Shown: positions 14,686 through 24,100 of the stretch, one piece after another | Layout of the letters: every line of letters starts with the position of its first letter | Position numbering within the stretch: position 1 is the stretch's first letter | Source: Candidatus Dadabacteria bacterium | GTDB taxonomy: Bacteria; Desulfobacterota_D; UBA1144; Nemesobacterales; Nemesobacteraceae | Direction of reading: 5' to 3' | Assembly (NCBI GenBank): GCA_009840385.1 | Contig: VXNX01000003.1 | Location: forward strand, 33,476 to 97,475 | DNA: 64,000 bases | Made by a program: the position numbers and the translations under genes | The notes under the pieces: model-generated | The model's input: the letters and a program-made list of their open reading frames with translations, nothing else | Database searches by the model: none | Told to the model about the DNA's origin: nothing

Positions 14686-15545
14686 GTTTTGTAAAGCTCC
14701 TCTCCCCGGCTAAGGTGAACCTGTTTCTGAGGATTCTCGGAAAGCGCCCAGATGGATATCACGATCTCCAGTCCCTAGTGCAGCCCGTAAGCCTCTTTGA
14801 CGAGATAAGCCTTTCGGTCGAATCGGGAGAAGGGGTCAGCCTTTTTTCTTCTGGGAGGGAGATGTCTTCCGGAAGTGACAATCTTGCCGTGGCCGCCTGT
14901 CGGCTTTATCTTGATTCCGCCTCGACGCGAAAAAAGGTTTCGGTAGGAGTGAAAAAGAATATTCCTCTCGGCGCGGGCCTTGGCGGCGGAAGTTCGAACG
15001 CCGCGGCGGTTCTCGTGGGCCTTAACAGAGTTCTCAGGAACTTTGCTGACCGGGACCTGCTGCGGATGGCTGCGTCTCTGGGTGCGGATGTCCCATTTTT
15101 TATAAGATGCACCTCTTCGTTTGTCGAGGGAGCGGGAGAAGAGGTAACGGTACTTTCGGATTTCCCGCTTCTTCACTACGTTATCCTTTTCCCGGGCAAA
15201 GGCCTCTCCACCGGGGAAGTTTACGACAAGCTGGAACTTCCCGAGCAGCCGCCCGAGGGAGTCGACCCTGCTTTCTTGGTAGAGCGGTTCCGCGACGGCT
15301 TCCCCCTTGAAAACGGTCTTGAGGATGCGGCTTGCGGGATTTTGCCCGACATTCTTTCCTTCAAGGAGATTTTCCGGTCGCTCGGGGCTAGCTTCGTGCT
15401 GGTCTCCGGGAGCGGATCTTCCGTTTTTTCAGTTTTCCGCGAGCGCGGGGAAGCGGAGGAAATCTACGAATACCTGAGGACTTCTTCACAATTTGACGTT
15501 TTTCTGGCCCAGGGGATAAGCGGCTGGCATTTCCTTGCGGACTGA
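14682..15545 (+). CDS. ispE: 4-diphosphocytidyl-2-C-methyl-D-erythritol kinase
   Basis: 287 aa, GHMP kinase fold. Landmarks are LLSPAKVNLFLRILGKRPDGYHDLQSLVQPVSLFDEI (substrate side, with the conserved Lys), the ATP loop NIPLGAGLGGGSSNAAAVLVGLN (PLGAGLGGGSSNAA motif) and GADVPFFI with the catalytic Asp. The C-terminal LVSGSGSSVFSVF is also typical. It phosphorylates CDP-methylerythritol in the non-mevalonate isoprenoid pathway. The ATG overlaps the upstream lipoprotein gene (ATGA-type overlap). Confidence 0.96.
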   Translation: MSFVKLLSPAKVNLFLRILGKRPDGYHDLQSLVQPVSLFDEISLSVESGEGVSLFSSGREMSSGSDNLAVAACRLYLDSASTRKKVSVGVKKNIPLGAGLGGGSSNAAAVLVGLNRVLRNFADRDLLRMAASLGADVPFFIRCTSSFVEGAGEEVTVLSDFPLLHYVILFPGKGLSTGEVYDKLELPEQPPEGVDPAFLVERFRDGFPLENGLEDAACGILPDILSFKEIFRSLGASFVLVSGSGSSVFSVFRERGEAEEIYEYLRTSSQFDVFLAQGISGWHFLAD

Positions 15546-15731
15546 ATCCTTTAGATGAGCCGCTCGTTGACGATCTTCCCCCTTTGTTACGGCTAACCGC
15601 TTTATATTTTCCTGGAACAATCTAAATATCTGTTCTGCTTGCAAAAATGGGGTAGTGAAAGTAAAATGGCTAAGAGCGAGAAAAAGCTGATCAGAACCGG
15701 AAAGCTGCCCTGATTTAAACCAGTCTTTAGA

Positions 15732-17042
15732 ATGAAAACAGCACTCTTGGGAAAACTTGGAAATCGCCTCGGAAACAGGGGTAATCACTTGATACGCATT
15801 GGAAGCAAGGCCGCTAGGGCCCTGGATGTGTCACGCGTTTTCGTTGTGGCCGCGGGATTTCTGTTTGGGCTTTGGCTGATGGGTGCACCCGCAGAGGTAA
15901 ACACTCAGGAAACTGTTTCTGATGGCGACCTCCGGTTGGTGGATATAACTACCGGCGAGGTAGTGAGCCTCATTGTAACTCCGGCACCTTCGGGCAGGCT
16001 TGAAATATTCGATGATCCAGACGGCGACGGTGCCGGCGAATGGAAGGGCATATGCGATGATGGGTTGGAGACTCTGGGAAGAGAAGAGGACAACAATATC
16101 CGGGTAGTCGGCAGGCAGGAGGCCGAGGTCGCTTGTCGCCAGCTTGGTTTCTCTGGGGGAACTCCGCTTACCAAGCTTGCGGTGCCGGATGACGCTGCGG
16201 GAGATGGCGAGGCTCCGTTAGAGTATTACTTGCTTGACGATCTTGAATGTTCGGGATCTGAAGCAAGGATATTTGGCGAGGACAAGTGCAAGCATTTGCA
16301 GCGCGGAGAGAACAACTGCGGTGCCGATGAGGCTTTCGGTGTTGCCTGCGAAGCCGCGACTTCGAACAACGACGCCGTCGGGCAGATTGCGGTCAGGGGT
16401 ACCGAAACGAAAACCGGGGTTACGGTGGCTGCGGATCACTCCGGTATAACTGACGAGGACGGCAAGCCGGCGGAGGAGGGTTCCTTTGCCTATCAGTGGA
16501 TTAGGGTTGATGTTGCTTACAACGAGACTGAAATTCCAAGTGCGACGAGTTCCACCTATGTTTTCCAGTCCATAGATGAAGAGAACTGGGTCAAAGTGAG
16601 AATCAGATTCACCGATGACGAGGACAATTCGGAGGAAGTTACAAGCTTTGAGGTAGGGCCGATTTACCCTGATCTGCCCGACGGTAGCCTGCGATTGATC
16701 TCCACCACCGATACGAGTACAGGTGAAACTTCGGGTTCCAGCTCGGGGATGCTTGAAATATTTGATAATGAGACAAAGCAGTGGAAGGGGATATGTGATG
16801 ACGGGTGGGGCACAGAAGAGGCAGAAGTCGCGTGTAGGCAGTTAGGCTTGTCCGGAGGCACCGCGGAGACGAATATAATCCGGATAGGATTGCCTCCGCT
16901 TCTTTTCCTGCTTGATGATGTAGACTGTGGCGGTACCGAAACCATGCTGTTTGAGTGCGGGCATGCGGGATTTGGAGTCAGCGACTGCACTTCATGGGAA
17001 TACGCGGGCGTCACTTGCGAGGCTGTTTCTGACTCTCAGTAA
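15732..17042 (+). CDS. Secreted protein with two SRCR domains and an Ig-like domain
   Basis: 436 aa. A long basic N-terminus leads into one hydrophobic helix (about 36-52) that could be an uncleaved anchor or a signal peptide ending at GAPAEV. Two scavenger receptor cysteine-rich domains follow: residues 66-208 (GRLEIF, GICDDG, AEVACRQLGFSGG, LLDDLECSG, GVACEA) and 318-431 (LEIFDNETKQWKGICDDGWG, AEVACRQLGLSGG, FLLDDVDCGG, GVTCEA). Each has six cysteines (C108, 135, 173, 186, 196, 206; C355, 368, 399, 409, 419, 429), the group A number. Between them, 215-310 is an Ig-like fold (FAYQWIRV, WVKVRIRFTDDEDNSE). SRCR domains are common in animals and rare in bacteria; ligand binding at the surface is the likely role. 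No Shine-Dalgarno is obvious. Confidence 0.85.
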   Translation: MKTALLGKLGNRLGNRGNHLIRIGSKAARALDVSRVFVVAAGFLFGLWLMGAPAEVNTQETVSDGDLRLVDITTGEVVSLIVTPAPSGRLEIFDDPDGDGAGEWKGICDDGLETLGREEDNNIRVVGRQEAEVACRQLGFSGGTPLTKLAVPDDAAGDGEAPLEYYLLDDLECSGSEARIFGEDKCKHLQRGENNCGADEAFGVACEAATSNNDAVGQIAVRGTETKTGVTVAADHSGITDEDGKPAEEGSFAYQWIRVDVAYNETEIPSATSSTYVFQSIDEENWVKVRIRFTDDEDNSEEVTSFEVGPIYPDLPDGSLRLISTTDTSTGETSGSSSGMLEIFDNETKQWKGICDDGWGTEEAEVACRQLGLSGGTAETNIIRIGLPPLLFLLDDVDCGGTETMLFECGHAGFGVSDCTSWEYAGVTCEAVSDSQ

Positions 17043-17056
17043 ATTCTCTTTCCGAA

Positions 17057-17130
17057 TGGGGCGTCGTCTAACGGCAGGACACCGGGTTTTGGTCCCGGTA
17101 GTGGGGGTTCGAGTCCTCCCGCCCCAGCCA
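17057..17130 (+). tRNA. tRNA-Gln (anticodon TTG), CCA encoded
   Basis: The acceptor stem TGGGGCG (17057-17063) pairs with CGCCCCA (17120-17126), followed by discriminator G and encoded CCA. The D arm GTC...GAC, anticodon stem CCGGG/CCCGG with loop TTTTGGT giving anticodon TTG, and T arm with TTCGAGT are all present. It starts 15 nt after the SRCR gene stop and ends 19 nt before the pcrA start. Confidence 0.93.
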
Positions 17131-17149
17131 AAAAGACGGTTCAAGTACC

Positions 17150-19279
17150 GTGCCAAGAAATTCTCTTAAAGGACTTAATTCTTCCCAGATCGAGGCCGTA
17201 ACCCACGGAGAAGGTCCGCTGCTTGTGCTTGCGGGCCCAGGTTCTGGGAAAACCAGGGTAATAGCCCACCGCATTGCCTACCTGATAAATGACCTATCTG
17301 TTTCTCTCGGAGAGATTCTGGCCGTGACTTTTACCAACAAGGCGGCTGCGGAAATGAAAAAAAGAGCAGAAGAACTGGCAGGTGAGTGGACAAGCGGCAT
17401 TTGGATCGGCACCTTCCACTCGATTTGTCTTCGGATTCTCAAGATGGAAGTGGATTTTCTTGAGGACTACACAAAGGATTTTGTTGTCTACGATCAGGAC
17501 GATCAGCTGGGCCTGCTAAAAAGCTGCATGAAAGAGCTTGACTACGGAGAGAGCCTTTTTTCGCCCAAGGGTGTACTTTCCGAGTTTGACGCCGTTGAGA
17601 ACAGAGGGGACGTATCTTTCAGGGACGATTTTTACGGCCGCGCACTCAGGGAGCTTTATGATTTTTACAAAGATGAGTTAGTGAAGCGAAACGCCATGAC
17701 GTTTAACGACCTGCTTCTTCAGGCAAACAGGCTTCTTTCTGAAAACGAGGGGGTTCGCGTTCGTTATCAGGACAGATTCTCTCATGTGCTTGTAGACGAA
17801 TACCAGGATACAAATGTTTCCCAGTACCGCTTCGCCAAGATTCTCTCGCAGCGCCACAGGAATCTTTTCGTGGTGGGTGATGACAGCCAGTCGATTTACG
17901 GATGGAGAGGAGCCGACATAAACAATATTCTCAATTTTGAAAGAGACTTTCCCGGGGCGAGAGTCGTTAAGCTTGAGCGCAATTACCGCTCGACCTCCAC
18001 AATACTCGGCATCGCGAACTCGGTGATAAAGAAAAATCTGGGGAGAAAGGGAAAAAACCTCTGGACCGAAAATCCTGCGGGAGAAAAAGTGGTGGTTTTC
18101 AAGGCCGGCGACAATTCAGACGAAGCACGCTTTGTTGCGGAGCGGGTTTCGCATCTGGTCGAGTCCGGGAATTTCACCTGGGGTGATGTGGCGGTTTTTT
18201 ACAGGGCCAACTTTCAGTCAAGGGTTATTGAGGAGGGTCTCAGCGCACAGAGAATTGCCTACAGGATCGTGTCTGGGGTCGGCTTTTATCAAAGGGCTGA
18301 GATAAAAGATATAATCGCTTACCTGCGGCTGATTCAAAACCCGAGGGATAATGTCAGCTTTGAGCGAATAGTCAACGTTCCGCCGAGAAAAATAGGGGAA
18401 GTTACGCTTCGGAAATTGCGCGAGATCTCAGGAATCGGCGGATTCGCTCTTATGGACGCGATTGAATACTGCCAGAAGCAGGAACTTCTGTCTGGACAGG
18501 CTCTGCGTGCACTCTCCCGATTTCTCGACATGATAAGGGAGTTTGGTTCGGTGGCGCAAGACCAGCCTGCGGCAAAAGTGATCAGTACTCTTCTGGAGCG
18601 TACCGGTTATCTGGATTACTTGGGAAAAGAGCATCACAGGATGGAGAACGTAAAGGAGCTCTTGAACGCGGCCGAGGGCTTGGGGGAAATGACCCTTTCT
18701 GATTTTCTCGACCTAGTGTTGCTCGCTACGGATGAGGACAGGGGTGATTCTGGAGGGGAGAAGGTTTCTCTCATGACAATCCATGCGGCCAAAGGGCTTG
18801 AGTTTCCCGTGGTGTTCGTGGTCGGGGTAAACGAGGGCCTGCTTCCTCACCAGAGATCCATGGACAGCTTGGAAGGGCTTGAGGAGGAGAGAAGACTTTT
18901 TTATGTTGCGGTTACCCGCGCCAAGCGGTTGCTCCATGTCAGCTATGCTTCTTCGAGAGCCACTTCGGGCGGCGTGTACGGAGCCCGAAGATCACTCTTT
19001 CTGGATGATCTCCCGCCGGAGTATGTAGTCTACGAATCCCGCAGAAAAGATTTTTCCGGCAGCGAAAGCGATAGTTATTCCGATTTGCCTCCAGAAAAAC
19101 CGTCGCGTGAGCCCGAAGATGCCGATTGTAGCTTAAGGCCCGGCCAGAAGGTTACCCACACGATTTTCGGCCCCGGGGTCGTTAAACGGATCGATGGAAA
19201 GGGAAATGAGGCCGTGGTCACGGTTGTTTTTTCCGTATCCGGCGTGAAAAAAATCCTCGCGAGCTATCTTACCGCCTAG
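17150..19279 (+). CDS. pcrA: UvrD/PcrA/Rep-type DNA helicase
   Basis: 709 aa, superfamily 1A. The Q-motif LNSSQIEAV is followed by Walker A AGPGSGKTRVI, motif Ia TFTNKAAAEM, Walker B/II VDEYQDTN, motif III GDDSQSIYGWRGA, motif IV LERNYRS, motif V LMTIHAAKGLEFPVVFVVG and motif VI FYVAVTRAK. The C-terminus has a short PcrA-like tail ending in a Tudor-like GQKVTHTIFGPGVVKRIDGKGNEAVVTVVF, the RNA polymerase-interacting part of PcrA and UvrD. It unwinds DNA 3' to 5' in repair and replication restart. The GTG start is 19 nt after tRNA-Gln and has no visible ribosome site. The stop overlaps the selO stop at a CTAG. Confidence 0.95.
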   Translation: MPRNSLKGLNSSQIEAVTHGEGPLLVLAGPGSGKTRVIAHRIAYLINDLSVSLGEILAVTFTNKAAAEMKKRAEELAGEWTSGIWIGTFHSICLRILKMEVDFLEDYTKDFVVYDQDDQLGLLKSCMKELDYGESLFSPKGVLSEFDAVENRGDVSFRDDFYGRALRELYDFYKDELVKRNAMTFNDLLLQANRLLSENEGVRVRYQDRFSHVLVDEYQDTNVSQYRFAKILSQRHRNLFVVGDDSQSIYGWRGADINNILNFERDFPGARVVKLERNYRSTSTILGIANSVIKKNLGRKGKNLWTENPAGEKVVVFKAGDNSDEARFVAERVSHLVESGNFTWGDVAVFYRANFQSRVIEEGLSAQRIAYRIVSGVGFYQRAEIKDIIAYLRLIQNPRDNVSFERIVNVPPRKIGEVTLRKLREISGIGGFALMDAIEYCQKQELLSGQALRALSRFLDMIREFGSVAQDQPAAKVISTLLERTGYLDYLGKEHHRMENVKELLNAAEGLGEMTLSDFLDLVLLATDEDRGDSGGEKVSLMTIHAAKGLEFPVVFVVGVNEGLLPHQRSMDSLEGLEEERRLFYVAVTRAKRLLHVSYASSRATSGGVYGARRSLFLDDLPPEYVVYESRRKDFSGSESDSYSDLPPEKPSREPEDADCSLRPGQKVTHTIFGPGVVKRIDGKGNEAVVTVVFSVSGVKKILASYLTA

Positions 19280-20751
19280 GAGAGGCAACTTACTACGAGG
19301 TCCTTTGCCCACTCTGGGGAGGGGGCCGCATAGCTTTCGTGCTCCGGCTGATCCGAGAAGGGGTTCTCAAAGATCTTCCTTACTTTTTCTATCTCCGAGT
19401 AGTTTTCTTGCTCCAGAGCCTCCTTTATGGCGGTTTCCATTAGATAGTTTCTCAAGACGTACTTGGGATTAACTGAATCCATGAGCTCTTTTCTCTCGTG
19501 GTCGGGAAGCGAATTTTCCCGAAGCTCTCCGGCGTACTCAGAGAACCACTGCCGCCACTTCTCGGATGTTTCGGAGAGTTCTTTTAGCCATGGATTTTCC
19601 CCGAAAGAGCCGTCACACCCTACGTCCGAGATATTTCTAAGAAAGATATGGTAGTCCGTATCGGATTCAGCGAGCATGCCTAGAGTTTTTTCGATGAATC
19701 GCAGAGATTCCTTTTTTTCTTCTTCAAAACCGAACTTGCGCAGCATGAGATCCCTGTAGGTTGCAGAAAACGTCTTGTTGTAGGCCTCAATCGCGTTCTG
19801 GGCCTGCTTTTCATCCACCAGAGCGTCAAGACATTTTACGAATTTCTCGAGGTTCCACCGCGCGATCGCGGGCTGGTTTGCGTAGCTGTACCTGCCGAAA
19901 TGGTCCGAGTGGTTCGGTACATAGTCCCTGTCAAACATCTCCAAAAATCCATACGGTCCGTAATCGAGAGTGAGGCCCGTTATAGACATGTTGTCGGTGT
20001 TCATTACTCCGTGTGTGAAGCCGAAAGCCTGCCACTTTGCGATCGTGGACGCTGTTCTCTCGGCAACGGCACGAAGAAAAAGCCCGTAGCCTTCTTTTGT
20101 CCGGCGAGGGATTTCGGGGTAGTGGCGGGCGATTACGTAATCCGCGAGTATCCGGATGTTTTCCTCCTGTCCCAAGTGATAAAAGCCTTCGAACGAACCG
20201 AAGCGCACGTGAGTCTCCGCCACCCGGAGCATCATCGCTGCGGGCTCTTTGGTTTCCCTCTCGATTTTCTCCGTGCTCCCCACTATGCAAAGCGCCCTTG
20301 TGGAGGGAATTCCCAGATGATGGAGAGCCTCGCTTCCCAGGTATTCCCTTATGGAGGACTTGAGCGTGGCTCTTCCGTCAAAGCCTCTTGAGAATCTGGT
20401 CGCGCCGCATCCCTTGAGGTGAAGATCCCATCTGCGGCCGCGCTCGTCGATTATCTGCCCGAGCAGAAGAGCTCTTCCGTCTCCAAGGTGCGGGTTGTAG
20501 ACGCCGAACTGCCATCCAGCATAATACATTGCCAGAGGGTCTGCGCCCGCAAGAGACCTTTTCCCGCAGAGGTACTCGGCCGCAAGGGGGTTTTGCCCTT
20601 CGCTGGGATCTACGCCCAACTCCGTTGCTAGGTTCCCGTTAAACGCCACCATGTGGGGTTTTTGGAAGGGAAGCGGGTCTTTTTTTTGGTAGAACTCGGG
20701 TGGTAGTTCCGCGTAGGCGTTTTCAAAGCGAAGATCTGTTATTTTCCTCAT
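19276..20751 (-). CDS. selO: Protein adenylyltransferase SelO (YdiU/UPF0061)
   Basis: 491 aa, usual length. Pseudokinase fold with inverted ATP position: the family segments YYAGWQFGVYNPHLGDGRALLLGQI, LKGCGATRFSRGFDGRATLKSSIREYLGSEALHHLGIPSTRAL and FTHGVMNTDNMSITGLTLDYGPYGFLEMFD are all present, the last with the metal-binding Asn/Asp residues. SelO transfers AMP onto Ser, Thr or Tyr of proteins and is linked to oxidative stress. Bacterial versions often lack the C-terminal selenocysteine; the end here (DLVVSCLS) keeps a Cys close to the C-terminus. It converges on pcrA with overlapping stop codons. Confidence 0.95.
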   Translation of the reverse strand: MRKITDLRFENAYAELPPEFYQKKDPLPFQKPHMVAFNGNLATELGVDPSEGQNPLAAEYLCGKRSLAGADPLAMYYAGWQFGVYNPHLGDGRALLLGQIIDERGRRWDLHLKGCGATRFSRGFDGRATLKSSIREYLGSEALHHLGIPSTRALCIVGSTEKIERETKEPAAMMLRVAETHVRFGSFEGFYHLGQEENIRILADYVIARHYPEIPRRTKEGYGLFLRAVAERTASTIAKWQAFGFTHGVMNTDNMSITGLTLDYGPYGFLEMFDRDYVPNHSDHFGRYSYANQPAIARWNLEKFVKCLDALVDEKQAQNAIEAYNKTFSATYRDLMLRKFGFEEEKKESLRFIEKTLGMLAESDTDYHIFLRNISDVGCDGSFGENPWLKELSETSEKWRQWFSEYAGELRENSLPDHERKELMDSVNPKYVLRNYLMETAIKEALEQENYSEIEKVRKIFENPFSDQPEHESYAAPSPEWAKDLVVSCLS

Positions 20752-20882
20752 CTTGGGGCATCCCCTGCCGCTTGGTTACTGGATTATATTAGCAGAATAC
20801 AGGGAGCCGGGAAAAGTTCCGGTCGTTGTGGATGGGATATCCACTAGTCCTATAAGGAAGTATAATATTCTCTGGAGAGAGC

Positions 20883-21167
20883 ATGAAGTACAGAAAAAAC
20901 AAGATAAAAACCGAACATTCGATAATAAAAGGACTACGGCGTTTTCTCGAGGACAACATCTCGGACCTTGACTACGTGACGGGAATCATTCCCGGGGAGA
21001 TAAAGGTCGGCCGTGCCACCGGGGAGAGACTCGCGGTGAGCTACAAGTACAGCACCCGAAGCGGTGCCAAGCTCATAGCGAGAAGCGGCACCTCGGTGCA
21101 GGAGGTGTTCATCATCACGAACAACCCCGAGGAGCTGAAAACGGTTATAGAGCTTTCAGGCAAATGA
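20883..21167 (+). CDS. Small conserved protein, DUF2103-like
   Basis: 94 aa, basic, no signal or membrane segment. The N-terminal EHSIIKGLRRFLEDN, the central VTGIIPGEIKVGRATGERLAVSYKYSTRSGAKLIARSGTSVQEVFIIT and the short tail recall the DUF2103 family, described as predicted metal-binding, but I cannot confirm this. The ATG at 20883 has a GGAGAG ribosome site, and TATAAT at 20861-20866 may be the -10. It is divergent from selO, and its last 12 nt overlap the end of dnaE on the other strand, which means tail-to-tail coding overlap. Confidence 0.6.
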   Translation: MKYRKNKIKTEHSIIKGLRRFLEDNISDLDYVTGIIPGEIKVGRATGERLAVSYKYSTRSGAKLIARSGTSVQEVFIITNNPEELKTVIELSGK

Positions 21168-24100
21168 GCTTTCCCTGAGAGTCACTGCGCCTTCCCCGAG
21201 TAGCCCCTCCACGTTTTCTATAAGCTCATCCCCGAAGTCAACCTTGCAGTTTCCGACTCTCAAGACGGCCTCTGAGTGGTCGGTTTTCATATCTATTATC
21301 ACGGTTGAGCCTCCCGGGAATTTCTCGAGTATCTCTCTCAGGCTGAGAATGCTCTGTTCGCTAGCGGATTCAGAAGAGATGCTTATGCAGACCGCGGAGT
21401 TAGTTCTGGCTTCCTTGAGCGAGGAAATATCGCTTGCCAGAAGGCGTATCTTCTCATCCGAGACTTCAACCCTTCCCTTGACTATTATCGGCTCGACCTT
21501 CTGCTCCAGGAGCACCCGCGACTTCTGAAGGGTGTCGTTAAAAACGATTGCTTCGGTTAGGCCGTTTAGATCTTCAAGGGTCAGGTAACCGATAAGGCTG
21601 GTTCCCTTTTTGGTGTTTTTGATCTCGATTGATCTCACCACACCGGCTATTCTCACTTCCGAGCCGTCTTTTGCCTGCTTTATGGATTCTGCATCGTGAA
21701 GGAGACTGTATTTTTCAAGCTCGGAAGAATACTTTTGGAGAGGGTGGGAGGATATGAAAAACCCGAGCACATCAAGTTCGTTCTCGATCCTGATGCGGTT
21801 GTCCCATGGTTCTCTTTCCGCAAGCGTCGGGGCTGCCACGGAATTTGGAAGGTCAAACAGCATTCCCTGTCCGTTTGCCGAGGTGTGTTGCTTTATGGAG
21901 TTGTAGCCCAGCAGGGACTCGCAGGAAGCAAACAGCCGTGCCCTGTTGGATTCGAGGGAATCGAACGCTCCTCCTCTTATCAGGCTTTCAAATGCCTTTC
22001 TGTTAAGTTTTCTCGAATCCACTCTGGCGCAGAAGTCAAAGACGGATTCGAATTCCCCGTCTTTTTCCCTGCTGCTGACTATTTCCTCTGTCAGGCTGTC
22101 GCCGACGTATTTGATCGCTGTGAACCCGAACCGTATTTTTCCTTCCGAAACCGTAAATCCCGAGGAGCTTCGGTTTATGTCGGGCTGCAGCACGTCGATT
22201 CCGAGTTTTCTGCATTCTGTTATGCCGGAGATCACCTTGTCCATGTTATTAGCCTCTACGGACATGAAAGCGGCCATGAATTCGGCCGGGTAGTGTGCCT
22301 TTAGATAGGCTGTCTGGTAGGTGATCATGGCGTAGGCGGCGCTGTGGCTCTTATTGAAGGAGTACTCGGCGAATTTTTCCAAGGTGTCGAAAAGCTCGGC
22401 GGCTTTTTTAGGCTCGATGCCTTTTTTCTCTGCTCCCGTGAGAAACCTTTTGCGCTGGGCTCTCATTTCGCTTGATTTCTTTTTGCCCATGGCCCTTCGA
22501 AGAAGATCCGCTTCTCCCATGGTAAAGCCCGCGAGCTCGCTTGCCGTCTGCATTATCTGTTCCTGGTAAACGAAAAGGCCATAGGTCTCTCCCAGTATTT
22601 CCTGGAGCGCCGGGTGAGGGAAATCCACCTTTTCCCCGCCTTTTCTCCGGGTGAATTCTTCCGCCATGCCGCTGTCAAGAGGACCGGGACGGTAAAGCGC
22701 CAGAGCGGCCGTTATGTCCTCGAACTCCGTGGGCCGAAGTCTGGCGAGAAGGTCTTTCATTCCCGATGATTCAACCTGAAATATTCCCATGGTCGCGCCT
22801 TCGCGCAGCAGAGCGTAGACCTTCGGGTCGTCAAGGGGAACCTTGTCCAGATCAAATTCTTTTTCATTCTCCCGGACGTACTTTACCGCCTTGTCGATTA
22901 TGGTAAGGGTCTTTAGTCCGAGGAAATCGAATTTCACGTACCCCAGCTTCTCTATAGAACTCATGTCGAACTGGGTCACGATCTCGTTTTTGCTCCCCTT
23001 GTAAAGGGGGATGTAATCGGCAAGCGGTTCGTTCGATATCACGACTCCCGCGGCGTGGGTAGAGGAATGGCGCACCATGTTCTCAAGCGATCTCGCCAGC
23101 TCCACCACTTCGGCAAGCTGCTTGTTCTCGGAGAGGCGCTCTTTTATTTCCTTTACCCTGTTTACGGCCTCCTCTATGCTGAACACCTTTCCCCGGAAAG
23201 AGGGAACCAGTTTCGAGAGCCGGTCGACTTCGGAGTACGCAAGTCCCATGACTCTCCCCACGTCTTTTATCACGGCTTTTGAGGACATGGTTCCGAAGGT
23301 GCCAATCTGGGCCACCTTGTCCGCCCCGTATTTCTCCGTCACGTATCTTATGAGTTCATCCCGATGCTCCCCGCAGAAATCAACGTCTATATCCGGCATG
23401 CTTACCCTCTCGGGATTAAGAAACCTCTCAAAAATAAGGTTATGCCTTATGGGATCCATAGCCGTTATGCCTAGGGCGTAGGCGACTAGGCTCCCTGCTG
23501 CGCTTCCCCGACCGGGGCCGACCGGGATATCGTTTTTCTTCGCGTGGAATATGAAGTCTGAAACCACGAGGAAATACGCTGAGAATCCCATCTTGCAGAT
23601 GGTGTCAAGCTCCGAGCGGAGACGCTCCCGGTAGGCCTCGTGGTCCTCTTCCGGTATTTCGTTTTCCCGGAGTATTCTCTCGAGATTTTTGCCTGAGATC
23701 TCCCGTATGAATTCGTCAAGAGACTTTCCCTCCGGAGGGACGTATTCGGGGAATCTGTACCCGTCGCTTTTGAATTCGAAGTCGCAGCGCTCAGAAATTC
23801 TCACCGCCTCTTCAAGCGCGTCCTCAAAGCCCTCCATGTCACGGGCCATTTCCTCCCTTGTCTTAACGTAGAAGTCATCGCTTTGGAACCTCATTCTTTT
23901 CTGGTCCGCCACCATGCTCCCTGTCTGGATGCACAGAAGTGCGTCGTGCGACTTGTAGTCCTCCCTGGTGAGAAAATGGCAGTCGTTGGTAGCGGCGAGC
24001 TTTATGCCGAGGCGCTCGCCGATTCTTCGAAGACCCCGGTTGATCCTGCGCTGCTCCTCAAGAGCGATTGCCTGGACTTCAAGATAGTAGCGGTCTCCGA

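Noticed and set aside
15666-15713. Possible 15-residue peptide (MAKSEKKLIRTGKLP) between ispE and the SRCR gene
   Set aside because: Too short and without a proper ribosome site or any known function; may be chance.
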